This document shows, piece after piece, positions 25,298 through 33,991 of a DNA stretch of 64,000 bases. Position 1 is the stretch's first letter; the number at the start of each line of letters is the position of its first letter. The position numbers and the translations under genes were made by a program. A model generated the notes under the pieces. The model did not search any database, was not told the origin of the DNA, and saw only the letters and a list, made by a program, of their open reading frames with translations. Source of the DNA: Bacteroidales bacterium (GTDB lineage: Bacteria; Bacteroidota; Bacteroidia; Bacteroidales; UBA932); contig JAFQAR010000002.1 of NCBI GenBank assembly GCA_017399905.1, positions 22,402-86,401 of the forward strand, in the 5' to 3' direction.

Positions 25298-27535
25298 ATG
25301 ACAGAAAACAAGTTTGAAAATCTGAACAGGTTCGCTGTCAATCTCAATGAGAGGGCGGCGCAAGGCAAGCTCGACCCCGTGATCGGAAGGGACGAGGAGA
25401 TAAGGAGAGTATTGCAGATCCTCAGCAGGAGGACGAAGAACAACCCCATCCTGGTCGGCGAACCGGGAGTCGGAAAGACCGCGGTATCCGAAGGCATAGC
25501 ACAGAAGATTGTGGACGGAGACGTTCCGGAAAATCTGAAAAGCAGAAAGATATATTCCCTTGACCTTGGTGCACTGATAGCAGGTGCGAAATATCAGGGA
25601 GAATTCGAGGAGAGGCTCAAGGGAGTCGTGAAGGAAGTGGTAGACAGTGACGGAGAAGTGATCCTTTTCATAGATGAGATCCACACTCTGGTGGGTGCCG
25701 GACGTACTTCCGGTGCAATGGATGCATCGAACATCCTGAAGCCTGCCTTGGCTCGTGGAGAGCTCAGGACCATAGGCTCGACCACTCTCGACGAGTACCA
25801 GAAGTATTTCGAGGCGGACAAGGCTCTTGAAAGAAGATTCCAGATGGTTATGGTGGAGGAACCTTCTCCAGCGGCTTCGGTGTCGATCATGCGAGGTCTT
25901 AAGGAGCGTTATGAGAACCACCATAAGGTCCGTATCGAAGATGATGCCCTTATCGCGGCTGTGGAGCTTTCGCACCGATACATAACCAACCGTTTCCTTC
26001 CCGACAAGGCCATAGATCTTGTGGATGAGGCGGCTTCGAAGCTTCGTCTTGAGATGAATTCCGTGCCGGAGCCGATTGCGGAGCTTGACAGCAGGATACG
26101 TCAGCTGGAGATCGAGAGGGAGGCCATCAAGCGTGAGGGTGTGTCCATGAAGATGGATAAGATCAAGGAAGAGCTAAAGGCTCTGAATGAGGAGAGGGAT
26201 GGCCTGCGCAGGCGCTGGGATGAGGAGAAGGGTATTCTTTCCGACCTCCAGTCCCAGAGGCAGAAGATGGAGGATTATAAGATAGAGGCACATAATGCCG
26301 AAAGGGCGGGAGACTATGGAAAGGTTGCGGAAATCCGTTACGGCAAGATGGCCGAAGCCCAGAAGAGGATCGACGAGCTTACCGCGCGTCAGGCAGAGAT
26401 AAAGGATCCGATCATCACCGAAGCCGTGACTCCGGAAGACATAGCCGAGGTTGTGGCGAAATGGACCGGCATACCTGTCCGCAGGATGCTTGAGAGCGAA
26501 AAGGACAAGCTTCTGCGCATGGAGTCTGAACTTCACAGGAGGGTTGTGGGGCAGGATATGGCCATACAGGCCGTTGCAGATGCGGTCAGACGTTCACGTG
26601 CCGGACTCCAGAACGAGAAGCGCCCTATAGGTTCGTTCCTGTTCATGGGTACGACCGGAGTCGGCAAGACAGAGCTTGCGAAGGCGCTTGCCGAGTTCCT
26701 CTTCAATGACGAGAACATGATGACCCGCATAGACATGAGCGAATATCAGGAGCGTCATTCCGTTAGCCGTCTGGTAGGTGCGCCTCCGGGCTATGTGGGC
26801 TATGACGAAGGCGGTCAGTTGACCGAGGCCGTAAGACGCAAGCCGTATTCGGTGGTGCTTCTGGACGAGATAGAGAAGGCTCATCCTGACGTGTTCAACA
26901 TCCTCCTCCAGGTACTCGACGACGGACGTCTGACCGACAACAAGGGACGCACGGTGGACTTCAAGAATACCATCCTCATAATGACATCCAATGTAGGAGC
27001 GGACATCATCCAGAGCTATATGGAAAGGTTGCCGGCTGTCATTCCGGATGAGGTGGGTGGTTCCTCTGCCACTGTCATTCCGAGCGAGACCGGAGGTTCC
27101 TCTTTCACTGTCATTCCGAGCGAGACCGGAGGTCGAGACGAGGAATCTCCAAGAGCAAAAATGCTCTCCGACTGCCGCAATGAAGTCCTGGAAGTCCTCA
27201 AGCGTACGGTCCGTCCGGAGTTCCTCAACAGGATCGATGAGGTGATAATGTTCGAGCCTCTGTCGCAGACCGACATACGTGAAATCCTCCGCATGCAGAT
27301 CCGCGACCTTCAGGAGAAGCTTTCGGAGAACGGAGTGACGCTGGAGTTCACGGAAGGCTTTGAAGACTACATGAGCACCAAGGGCTATGAGCCGGCATAT
27401 GGCGCCCGTCCTATCAAGAGACTCATGCAGAAGGAACTTGTGAATCTTCTGGCGAAGTCCATCCTCGACGGTCATGTCCGCCGAGACTCGACCATCCGTG
27501 TCGATGTCCGTGACGGGCAGATAGTGTTCGAGTGA
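25298..27535 (+). CDS. clpB: ClpB-type disaggregase lacking the N-terminal domain
   Basis: A 745-residue Hsp100 ATPase. Nucleotide domain 1 has Walker A GEPGVGKT (54-61) and Walker B ILFIDEIH; a full-length ClpB-type coiled-coil M-domain follows (ERAGDYGKVAEIRYGKMAEA); domain 2 has GTTGVGKTE (about 450) and VVLLDEIEKAHPDVFN. No ClpP-binding loop was seen. Usual ClpB is about 860 residues; here the roughly 140-residue N-domain is missing, the protein starting just before GKLDPVIGRDEEIRR. Residues about 580-618 are an extra segment of three 12-residue repeats (VIPSETGGSS type) encoded by a genomic repeat inserted in frame between SNVGADIIQSYMERL and the NEVLEVLKRTVRPEFLNRID helix. It should refold aggregated proteins with DnaK. 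Confidence 0.9.
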   Translation: MTENKFENLNRFAVNLNERAAQGKLDPVIGRDEEIRRVLQILSRRTKNNPILVGEPGVGKTAVSEGIAQKIVDGDVPENLKSRKIYSLDLGALIAGAKYQGEFEERLKGVVKEVVDSDGEVILFIDEIHTLVGAGRTSGAMDASNILKPALARGELRTIGSTTLDEYQKYFEADKALERRFQMVMVEEPSPAASVSIMRGLKERYENHHKVRIEDDALIAAVELSHRYITNRFLPDKAIDLVDEAASKLRLEMNSVPEPIAELDSRIRQLEIEREAIKREGVSMKMDKIKEELKALNEERDGLRRRWDEEKGILSDLQSQRQKMEDYKIEAHNAERAGDYGKVAEIRYGKMAEAQKRIDELTARQAEIKDPIITEAVTPEDIAEVVAKWTGIPVRRMLESEKDKLLRMESELHRRVVGQDMAIQAVADAVRRSRAGLQNEKRPIGSFLFMGTTGVGKTELAKALAEFLFNDENMMTRIDMSEYQERHSVSRLVGAPPGYVGYDEGGQLTEAVRRKPYSVVLLDEIEKAHPDVFNILLQVLDDGRLTDNKGRTVDFKNTILIMTSNVGADIIQSYMERLPAVIPDEVGGSSATVIPSETGGSSFTVIPSETGGRDEESPRAKMLSDCRNEVLEVLKRTVRPEFLNRIDEVIMFEPLSQTDIREILRMQIRDLQEKLSENGVTLEFTEGFEDYMSTKGYEPAYGARPIKRLMQKELVNLLAKSILDGHVRRDSTIRVDVRDGQIVFE
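27036..27150. repeat. TGTCATTCCGAG-family repeat, three 36-bp units inside clpB
   Basis: Units begin with CTGTCATTCC at 27036, 27072 and 27108, a period of exactly 36 bases, so the reading frame is kept. The last unit runs on into GAGACGAGGAATCTCC. The same TGTCATTCCGAG head and GACGAGGAATC tail occur between genes at 53637-53730, and a relic lies at 60966-60996. Confidence 0.9.
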
Positions 27536-27537
27536 TT

Positions 27538-27609
27538 CCATCGCAAGCGATGGGCCCCTCCCTCTGCGGCCAGAGGGGTAGCATGGTCCGAAAAAGAGGC
27601 TTAGATGAC
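27538..27609. repeat. element B, copy 1 (truncated)
   Basis: Starting 2 bases after the clpB stop. It contains hairpin CCATCGC-AA-GCGATGG, hairpin CCCTCTG-CGGC-CAGAGGG, then GGTCCGAAAAAGAGGC and TTAGATGAC. It matches 61197-61272 almost base for base, but the left terminal repeat of that full copy is missing or degenerate. Confidence 0.9.
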
Positions 27610-27614
27610 TTTTT

Positions 27615-27724
27615 GAATCGTCACCTAACAATCTGATTTATAGACATTTATGCACCAATGGGTCGGAGATTTTTCCGACCCATTAGCGCATAATATATTT
27701 AGTATCACTGACTTAGGTGATTTT
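27615..27724. repeat. element A, copy 2, with terminator-like core hairpin
   Basis: It begins GAATCGTCACCTAACA and ends TTAGGTGATT, imperfect terminal inverted repeats. The core is an 11-bp stem AATGGGTCGGA/TCCGACCCATT (27657-27667 and 27674-27684) with loop GATTTT. The flanks (TGATTTATAG, ATAATATATTTAGTA) align with those of the copy at 61047-61152, while the core hairpin differs. It separates the convergent clpB and S46 peptidase genes and probably terminates both. Confidence 0.75.
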
Positions 27725-27769
27725 CGTAATTTTCCACCACCATGTGCGGATCTTAAAACAAGGGAGTGC

Positions 27770-30022
27770 CTACAGGCCCAGCTCCTCAATGATGCGGGTC
27801 ATGCCGGCGTAGCGGTCGATGGTCCATAGGATGAACCTGATGTCCACGCAGACGCATTTGTTGTAGTCCGGAGTATACCATACGTCGCTGGCGAGGGACT
27901 CCTTGTTGCCGTCGAAGGCCAGTCCGATGAGCTCACCGCGGGAGTTCAGGACAGGGCTTCCGGAGTTGCCTCCTGTGATGTCGTTGTCTGTCATGAAATT
28001 GACATACATATCCTTTCCGTCAGGTCCGAATCCCCATCTGCCCCAGTCTCCGCTACGGTAAAGCAGATACTGACGGTCGTCAAGACGGAAGTCGTAGTCA
28101 GAAGGGTCATGCTTCTCGAGGATGCCGGCAGGGGTTGTCTTCCAGTCGCATACCATGCCGTCGCGCGGTTCTATACCTCCTACCGTTCCATATGTGAGGC
28201 GCATCGTCGAATTGGCGTCTGGATACTGCACTATGCCCTTGTCAAGACGCATCTGATAAAGTGCATGGGTGTATTCCCTGTTGAGGTTGAGTCGTCTGTT
28301 TTCCCCCTCTATCTTCTGGATTTCTTCATTGAATACCACCACCTTCATGTTCTGCATGAAACGGAAGAACGGGTCGTCGAAATAATCGGCTACGGTGTGC
28401 TCTTCTTCGAGGAAGGTTTCAAGCCTGCCCAGATCTGTCATGAAACTGTTCTCCCAAATGGTTTCCGCAATTTTTTCTGCGTCAGCCTTGCCCTCAGCCG
28501 TCTTGTATGCGTCTGCAAGTTCCATATGATAGTCTCCCCAGAAGGATCTGTCAACGTTGGCGTAGAACTCCCTGACCGCAAAAGCGAACAGGTCCTTCTC
28601 CACTCTGAGGTCTATCTTTTCGTATTCGTTCATGAGGGACTTCACGATCTTCCTGAATTTCTTTCCGCAGAAGCGGTGGCAGCGGCAACATTCCTCCTCT
28701 GCGGGGTCGGGGCCGTCAGTCAGCTCCATAGGCTTCTTCGGCTTGATTCCGTTGGCGTTGAGGACTTCGCTGCGGATATTGTTCACCCTGTGACATGCCC
28801 TGACGATGCGGGTGCCCCTGATGATAGTCTCCCTGAAATAGTTGACGTCATTCTCCAGCTTTTCCACATCCTTGTAGACCTTGTCCAACCGTTCGAGCAG
28901 GTCGCCCCAACGGTCCGTCCGTTCAGGAGAAGCCCCGATCCATTCCTGAAGTTCCTTCTCTATCTCCCTCTTGCTGTCGATCACATCAAAACGGTTGATG
29001 CACTCCACCTGTCCGCTGAAAAGCTCCTGCACGTTGCTGAGACTGAAATAATAGTCAGAATATTTGAGCCTTATCTCCGGGTCCGCATCCATCCATCTGC
29101 TGATGATCTTCATCTGCTCTCCTCTTAGCCTGTTGCTTGCAGGATGTTTATGTGTGTTGTTGAATCCGGCCTTGAACGAGCTGCTGTATCTGTTGGTGCT
29201 GCCGGGGTATCCGATGATCATGGCATAATCACCGGCCTTGTACCCGTCAAGCGATATCTTTAGTTTTGCAGCAGGTTTCATCGGTATGTTTTCTTCCGAA
29301 TATTCTGCAGGAGAACCGTCCGGTGCGGTGTAGATGCGGTATAGGGCAAAATCGCACTTGTGCTGAGGCCACTCCCAGTTGTCTATGTCGCCGCCGAAGG
29401 CCGCCGACGACACAGGAGGCGCTGCCACAAGGCGTACGTCTCTGTATACGACATATAAGGCAAGGTAATACTTCGATCCGCTCCACATAGATGAAAGGAG
29501 GGCTTCCAGACCTGTCTCCTTGCTGTATTTCTGCTCCATGAGATAGCTGAGCCTTCTGATGCCGTCTCCTTTTCCGATGCGTCTCTGCTCTATTTTCAGA
29601 GCTTCGACCTCTTCCGTGACATCAATCACCTTCTTCAGGAAATACACGCTCTTTCCCTTGATGTTGACCTCTTCTTCCGATTTCATCGCCCAGAATCCTT
29701 CGTCAAGGTAGTTGTGTTCCGGAGTACTCAGGGCATGCACGTCACCGTATGCGCAATGGTGGTTGGTGATCAGAAGTCCCTGATCGGAAATCATACTTCC
29801 CGTACATCCGAACTCCATGGATACCACGGCGTCAGAAACCGATGCTCCAGATGCATCGGCATTGTATATCTCCCTTGCGGACAATTCAAGTCCGCGTTCC
29901 TGCATCTTCTTCTCCAGTGCGGCATCGATGGCGTTTATCATCCACATTCCCTCGTCCGCAATCGCACTCTGGCTGCCGGTCAGGGCAGCCAGAATGATAG
30001 TTATAAGTAAGGTCTTCTTCAT
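27770..30022 (-). CDS. S46-family dipeptidyl peptidase, DPP7-like
   Basis: A 750-residue secreted serine peptidase with a cleavable signal (cut near residue 22). The catalytic His is in TNHHC (His89) and the nucleophile Ser687 in GGNSGSP. Eighteen residues after the Ser is Gly705 (LAFDGN); in P. gingivalis this place is Gly in DPP7 and Arg in DPP11, so a DPP7-like preference for hydrophobic P1 residues is expected rather than Asp/Glu. It would release dipeptides from oligopeptides in the periplasm or at the surface for amino-acid fermentation. It includes a Cys-rich stretch (EEECCRCHRFCGKKF) around residue 440 that I do not recall as typical. Its ATG overlaps the stop of the upstream ferredoxin gene by one base. 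Confidence 0.93.
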   Translation of the reverse strand: MKKTLLITIILAALTGSQSAIADEGMWMINAIDAALEKKMQERGLELSAREIYNADASGASVSDAVVSMEFGCTGSMISDQGLLITNHHCAYGDVHALSTPEHNYLDEGFWAMKSEEEVNIKGKSVYFLKKVIDVTEEVEALKIEQRRIGKGDGIRRLSYLMEQKYSKETGLEALLSSMWSGSKYYLALYVVYRDVRLVAAPPVSSAAFGGDIDNWEWPQHKCDFALYRIYTAPDGSPAEYSEENIPMKPAAKLKISLDGYKAGDYAMIIGYPGSTNRYSSSFKAGFNNTHKHPASNRLRGEQMKIISRWMDADPEIRLKYSDYYFSLSNVQELFSGQVECINRFDVIDSKREIEKELQEWIGASPERTDRWGDLLERLDKVYKDVEKLENDVNYFRETIIRGTRIVRACHRVNNIRSEVLNANGIKPKKPMELTDGPDPAEEECCRCHRFCGKKFRKIVKSLMNEYEKIDLRVEKDLFAFAVREFYANVDRSFWGDYHMELADAYKTAEGKADAEKIAETIWENSFMTDLGRLETFLEEEHTVADYFDDPFFRFMQNMKVVVFNEEIQKIEGENRRLNLNREYTHALYQMRLDKGIVQYPDANSTMRLTYGTVGGIEPRDGMVCDWKTTPAGILEKHDPSDYDFRLDDRQYLLYRSGDWGRWGFGPDGKDMYVNFMTDNDITGGNSGSPVLNSRGELIGLAFDGNKESLASDVWYTPDYNKCVCVDIRFILWTIDRYAGMTRIIEELGL

Positions 30023-32037
30023 TATTCGGTATATTCGTATGATGTACCAGGAGTCTTGAAGCTGAGCTTCGCCGGCTCCTCGCGAACGTCATCCTTCTTG
30101 TATGTGATGGTCCATGTCTCCATTGTCATGAGTTCCCAAAGCTTTTCCTCGGTCATAGGATCTGCATAACGTATCTGAATGGCTGGCTGGAGATCCTTGT
30201 TGAGGTCGAGATATACTCCGATCACACCGTCAAACCTTGAAAGATGGTTGCTCAGGAACGGCATGTTGCGCAGTATGATAGGCTTCTCGTAGTTCTTGTC
30301 CACGATTTCGTAGACATACTGGGTCTTGTCTCCGGCTTCCTCGATACGGCTCTTCCACTGCACCCTGAAAGGCGAGAACATGTTCCTGATGAACTCCTCT
30401 GTACTTACGGTTCCGGTCACACCTTCGTAGTCCTCGAACTTGTAGTTCAGCTCCATTGCCTTGGTTCCGCCGCCGTGTACCGGCATGTCGAGAGTCTCCT
30501 TCTCCACGATCTCCTCGAACCAGTCCTCGTCAAGGTCCTCAGACGGATCCATGAACACGCGGACGATGAGAGGACAAGCGAACTCAGTCTCCAGACCGTA
30601 GATCTTCTTTCCGGTAAGGCGCATCTGCATGCCGAGGTAGTTGATGTCCATCTTGTCGTACATGCCCTCGGTGCGGATGGTCACCACCTTCAGCGAATCC
30701 GTCGCAGCCGGATCCGGAGTCTGCACCCTGAACTTTGAAGGAACATAAATGGCCTCCTGGATCTTCTCAGGGGTGGTCTTTGCCGGATCGTAGAGGATGT
30801 CGGCCGCATGTCTCTTCACATATGTCTTCACACCGTAAACGCCGGCGATCTTCTGAAGCTTCGCCTTGAACGCCATCGAACTTCCGTAGCACTTCACAGA
30901 GCGAAGTCCGTCTATCGAAAGGGTCTGAAGCGTAGAAGGATCCACAACCTGTGTAACCGTGCCGTCTTCCGCAACATTCTCGATACCCCACTCCATGTCG
31001 ATGGTAGGGAGCTCGAACTTTCCGCCGGCCCACATTCCGAAGGCGATGAGCGCTACGGTAAGGACTGCAGGTACGAATTTCCAAAATCCGCCCTTGCACT
31101 TGCGTGAAACGCCGACCTTCAATGCGCCGGTGCTGCAGGCTGCCACACATTCGCCGCAAAGCGTACAGTCGACCGAATCCACCTTTCCGTTCACGCATGA
31201 CTTGATGTCGATATGATATGGACATTTCTTCATGCAGAGGCCGCAGTTGTTGCAGGCCGCCTGATCCTTCATCACATGCAGGATCTGGAGCTTAGGCTTC
31301 GCATGGAACACTTCGAGAAGATATCCGACGATGCAGAATCCTCCGAGAAGTACGGCCCATGGAATGTCGGCACCAAGAACGTCAGCCACATAATATGCTC
31401 CGAAGAGCACTCCGATCCATACCCAGAACTTCAACGTATTGGAGATCGCTCCGAGCGGACAGAGGTAGCGGCACCAGAACATGTCGATGAAGAAGCTTCC
31501 GAGAACGACGACGCTGATGCTCACAATCGACATCCAGAGGGTTATCTCTCCCTTGAAGCCTGTAGCCACAGCATAGTATGGATCGAGGTTCTTGCAGAAC
31601 AGCTCGCTCGCATTCACCGTCATGTAGAAGATCCAGAACACAAGGGCATATTTCACAATGCGGAGCACCTTGTCCAGAACCGATCCGTTGCGCACCTTGA
31701 TGCCCTTGATGTGCATGGCATTACGTGCCTTGCCGAGAAGGTCCTGCACGGTGCCCAGAGGGCAGATGTATGCGCAGAAGAGCTTGCTGAACAGCACCAC
31801 GGCCGCAACCAAGGCGATACCCATCATCACCTGGACTGACGACATGCTGCACGGAAGGCTGTTGTTGGCCAGATATGTGGCCAGCGCCTGAAGACCTCCC
31901 ATCGGGCAGTAGGTCTCAGGGTCCACGGCTTCCTCAGAAGGAATTATGCCGGTAATGAATACAATCAGGGCCGCAAGCACTCCCCACTGAAGGAGATACT
32001 TGGGCCAGTTTCTCAATATTGTAGATCGTTTTGCCAT
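30022..32037 (-). CDS. NapH/CcoG-type membrane ferredoxin with three degenerate HMA-like domains
   Basis: A 671-residue inner-membrane protein. The first 245 residues hold about five helices and two CxxxCP motifs (CAYICP at 88, CRYLCP at 189), as in NapH/NosR-type electron-transfer proteins. Two 4Fe-4S clusters follow (CNNCGLCMKKCP at 262, CTLCGECVAAC at 291). After one more helix, the C-terminal half has three segments shaped like heavy-metal-associated domains (about 372-432, 449-512, 585-640): for example GVYGVKTYVKRHAADILYDP and GVIGVYLDL with IQIRYADPMTEEKLWELM. None keeps the CxxC metal site. It may pass electrons across the membrane, but the partner is unknown. It is translationally coupled (TAATG) to the S46 peptidase gene. 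Confidence 0.8.
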   Translation of the reverse strand: MAKRSTILRNWPKYLLQWGVLAALIVFITGIIPSEEAVDPETYCPMGGLQALATYLANNSLPCSMSSVQVMMGIALVAAVVLFSKLFCAYICPLGTVQDLLGKARNAMHIKGIKVRNGSVLDKVLRIVKYALVFWIFYMTVNASELFCKNLDPYYAVATGFKGEITLWMSIVSISVVVLGSFFIDMFWCRYLCPLGAISNTLKFWVWIGVLFGAYYVADVLGADIPWAVLLGGFCIVGYLLEVFHAKPKLQILHVMKDQAACNNCGLCMKKCPYHIDIKSCVNGKVDSVDCTLCGECVAACSTGALKVGVSRKCKGGFWKFVPAVLTVALIAFGMWAGGKFELPTIDMEWGIENVAEDGTVTQVVDPSTLQTLSIDGLRSVKCYGSSMAFKAKLQKIAGVYGVKTYVKRHAADILYDPAKTTPEKIQEAIYVPSKFRVQTPDPAATDSLKVVTIRTEGMYDKMDINYLGMQMRLTGKKIYGLETEFACPLIVRVFMDPSEDLDEDWFEEIVEKETLDMPVHGGGTKAMELNYKFEDYEGVTGTVSTEEFIRNMFSPFRVQWKSRIEEAGDKTQYVYEIVDKNYEKPIILRNMPFLSNHLSRFDGVIGVYLDLNKDLQPAIQIRYADPMTEEKLWELMTMETWTITYKKDDVREEPAKLSFKTPGTSYEYTE

Positions 32038-32262
32038 ATCGAAAATATGTTTGGTTTTCTTTCAATCGCATTTTGCACGAAGATAATGAATTCCGTCCGT
32101 TCTGCCAATTTTCTTTCAGGTTTTGCATTGTAGCAAGATAGGAATAATCGCAAGATCAGGCAATACTCTGAAATGGAAAATGCATAATCTTCATGATCGG
32201 CATCGGTCTGGAGCCGAACGAAACAGCCAGGATGCTCCTCTCCGACAAGAGGACCATGGTAT

Positions 32263-32309
32263 AACAGCAAGAGAAGGGTGCGGAATTTCCGTACCCTTCT
32301 CTTGCTGTT
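32263..32309. terminator. 47-bp near-perfect hairpin downstream of the fimbrillin-like gene
   Basis: A 23-bp stem: AACAGCAAGAGAAGGGTGCG plus GAA against TTCCGTACCCTTCTCTTGCT plus GTT, with a single mismatched (G-T) position and one unpaired base. It lies 18 bases downstream of the fimbrillin-like gene's stop codon on the minus strand. The T-run is weak, so a terminator or mRNA-stabilising hairpin are both possible. The rest of 32038-32262 shows no gene; it should hold the promoter of the ferredoxin gene. Confidence 0.7.
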
Positions 32310-32327
32310 CGATTGTTTATAATCCCG

Positions 32328-33902
32328 TTATTCCTTGTCCTTCACGCAGCGGATGGAGGCTCCGGCTAGGAAGCCGGCGAAGGCTACGGTCACCTTTTCG
32401 TTGGATGCGTTGTATGTCGGCATCATGTAGTAGTACTGGATGTTCTTGAGACTTCCGTCAGTGTTTGTCGTGTGCTGGTAGTATGACGAACCGATGATGT
32501 ATGACATCACGCCGTAGATGCCGTCGTAAGTGGTTGAGATGTATGTTCCGTTTGCAGTGACGGAAGTCTTGTTGCGGGCGCTGGCGAACTGCCACTCCCA
32601 TCCTGCTTCCTTGAGGGCGGTGAGGCTTGCGCCCTTGATAGTAGCGTCGTAGTATGCGCCGTCTGTGTTGACCATCGCGCTGTTCGAGCAGTGGCCCACA
32701 AGGCCTGTCATCTCTGCAACGGTAGGGATGTGCCAGCCTTCAGGGCAGATTCCCTGGCATCCCTCGAAGGATGCGGCATTGTCGGCATTGAGCTCCTCTA
32801 CACCGAATGCTGTGGCTGCGTCATAAAGAAGTCCGAGGCTTTCGACGAGTGCCGGATCGGCAACCTTGTCGACATTTGCAGCCGGATACCAGATGCCGGC
32901 ATCCTCTGTAGGATCGCTTGAAACCGTACGTCCACGTGGGATGAAACGGAGGTTCTCGGCCATCCAGGTATTTCCGTCGGCAAGAGTCACAGTTGTATAT
33001 TCCACGCCGTCATAGACGAAGTATCCGTCGTATTCGGTGAATTCGACAGGAAGTTCCTCGGTGGTGCTGCCGCCCTCGAATCCGATCTCACCCTCGTCTG
33101 TCCAGTTCTCGATCTCGCCCGATGCGCTTACGGTCATGTTGTCCTGCACGAGACGGGCATTGATAGTATATTGGCCGCCGGACTTGAGGGTCATCTCTGC
33201 GAGAGGCTGGGTTATCTTCTTACCGTTTGAGAGGCTCACCTCGATGGAGAGCTTCGATGTGCCTGGGATGATGATGGCTGTCCATCTTTCGCCGGCTACG
33301 GATTCGTAGGCCATTACAGGACCGTCATACTGGGTGTCCATGCCTCCGGTAAGTTCGGAAACTGTCATTTCCGCTACGTTGATGTCTGCTCCGACAGGAC
33401 TTCCTGCGATGCCGACGCTCTCGACAGATGCTCCGGACTGGTTGTCGATGTTGATGACGATCTTTGTCATCAGATGCTTGAAGACCATTGTGATGGCATT
33501 AGGAGTAGGTAGGACTCCCTTCTTTGATGCAGCCATGAAGTCGGCCGCTCCGATGCCCTCGGTCTGGTCGTATACGCAGAAATATGCGGTAGGGACACCG
33601 TTTTCTTTGTAAGGATAATATGCATATACATCAGCTTCCGAATAAGCGTCTGCATACCACATGAGGTCTCCTGAGAATACGTTTCCGTCGAAGGTGAGGC
33701 ATGCGTTGTCTGCGTAGTTCTCCGTTCCGTTCACCTTTGCCATTGTGAAGCCGATCTTGTCTCCGTTCTCGAAGTTGACTTCAGTGGCCTTTGTTATCAC
33801 AGGCTCGACCTGGACCTTTCCCGGAAGAGTCTCCGGCTCTGCTGTGCGCTGGCAGGCTGCCAATGCAAGCGCTGCGAGTGCGAATGAAATGTAACGTTTC
33901 AT
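32328..33902 (-). CDS. fimbrillin-like lipoprotein with C-terminal FISUMP domain
   Basis: A 524-residue lipoprotein (ALAAC lipobox, Cys17). The N-terminal half has the Mfa/fimbrillin-like pattern: VITKATEVNFENGDKIGFTM, MWYADAYSEADVYAYYPY, FKHLMTKIVINID. The C-terminal half, from about residue 295, is a Fibrobacter succinogenes major paralogous (FISUMP) domain: YTTVTLADGNTWMAENLRF, CPEGWHIPTVAEM and a closing SIRCVKDKE. It may be an adhesin or a surface tip protein. It is a single gene, 89 bases from its neighbour, with a REP-like repeat between. A second FISUMP protein is encoded at 61287-63290. Confidence 0.82.
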   Translation of the reverse strand: MKRYISFALAALALAACQRTAEPETLPGKVQVEPVITKATEVNFENGDKIGFTMAKVNGTENYADNACLTFDGNVFSGDLMWYADAYSEADVYAYYPYKENGVPTAYFCVYDQTEGIGAADFMAASKKGVLPTPNAITMVFKHLMTKIVINIDNQSGASVESVGIAGSPVGADINVAEMTVSELTGGMDTQYDGPVMAYESVAGERWTAIIIPGTSKLSIEVSLSNGKKITQPLAEMTLKSGGQYTINARLVQDNMTVSASGEIENWTDEGEIGFEGGSTTEELPVEFTEYDGYFVYDGVEYTTVTLADGNTWMAENLRFIPRGRTVSSDPTEDAGIWYPAANVDKVADPALVESLGLLYDAATAFGVEELNADNAASFEGCQGICPEGWHIPTVAEMTGLVGHCSNSAMVNTDGAYYDATIKGASLTALKEAGWEWQFASARNKTSVTANGTYISTTYDGIYGVMSYIIGSSYYQHTTNTDGSLKNIQYYYMMPTYNASNEKVTVAFAGFLAGASIRCVKDKE

Positions 33903-33942
33903 GATATCTTGTCTTTAGTTTTGTTTCTCATTATACTTTTAC

Positions 33943-33983
33943 GGATTGCCACGTCAGGACTTCGTCCTTCCTCGCAATGACGT
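33943..33983. repeat. REP-like interspersed repeat (GTCATTGCGAGGA type)
   Basis: On the minus strand it reads GTCATTGCGAGGAAGGACGA, then AGTCCTGACGTGGCAATCC, with an inner hairpin AGGAC-TTC-GTCCT. Repeats with this GTCATTGCGAGGA...GCAATCC frame are frequent between genes in many Bacteroidota genomes. It is the only copy in the window. Confidence 0.7.
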
Positions 33984-33991
33984 AAGAATCT

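Noticed and set aside
28660-28720. Cys-rich stretch in the S46 peptidase as a separate zinc-binding domain
   Set aside because: It is short (EEECCRCHRFCGKK), inside the helical domain, and lacks a recognisable zinc-finger spacing.
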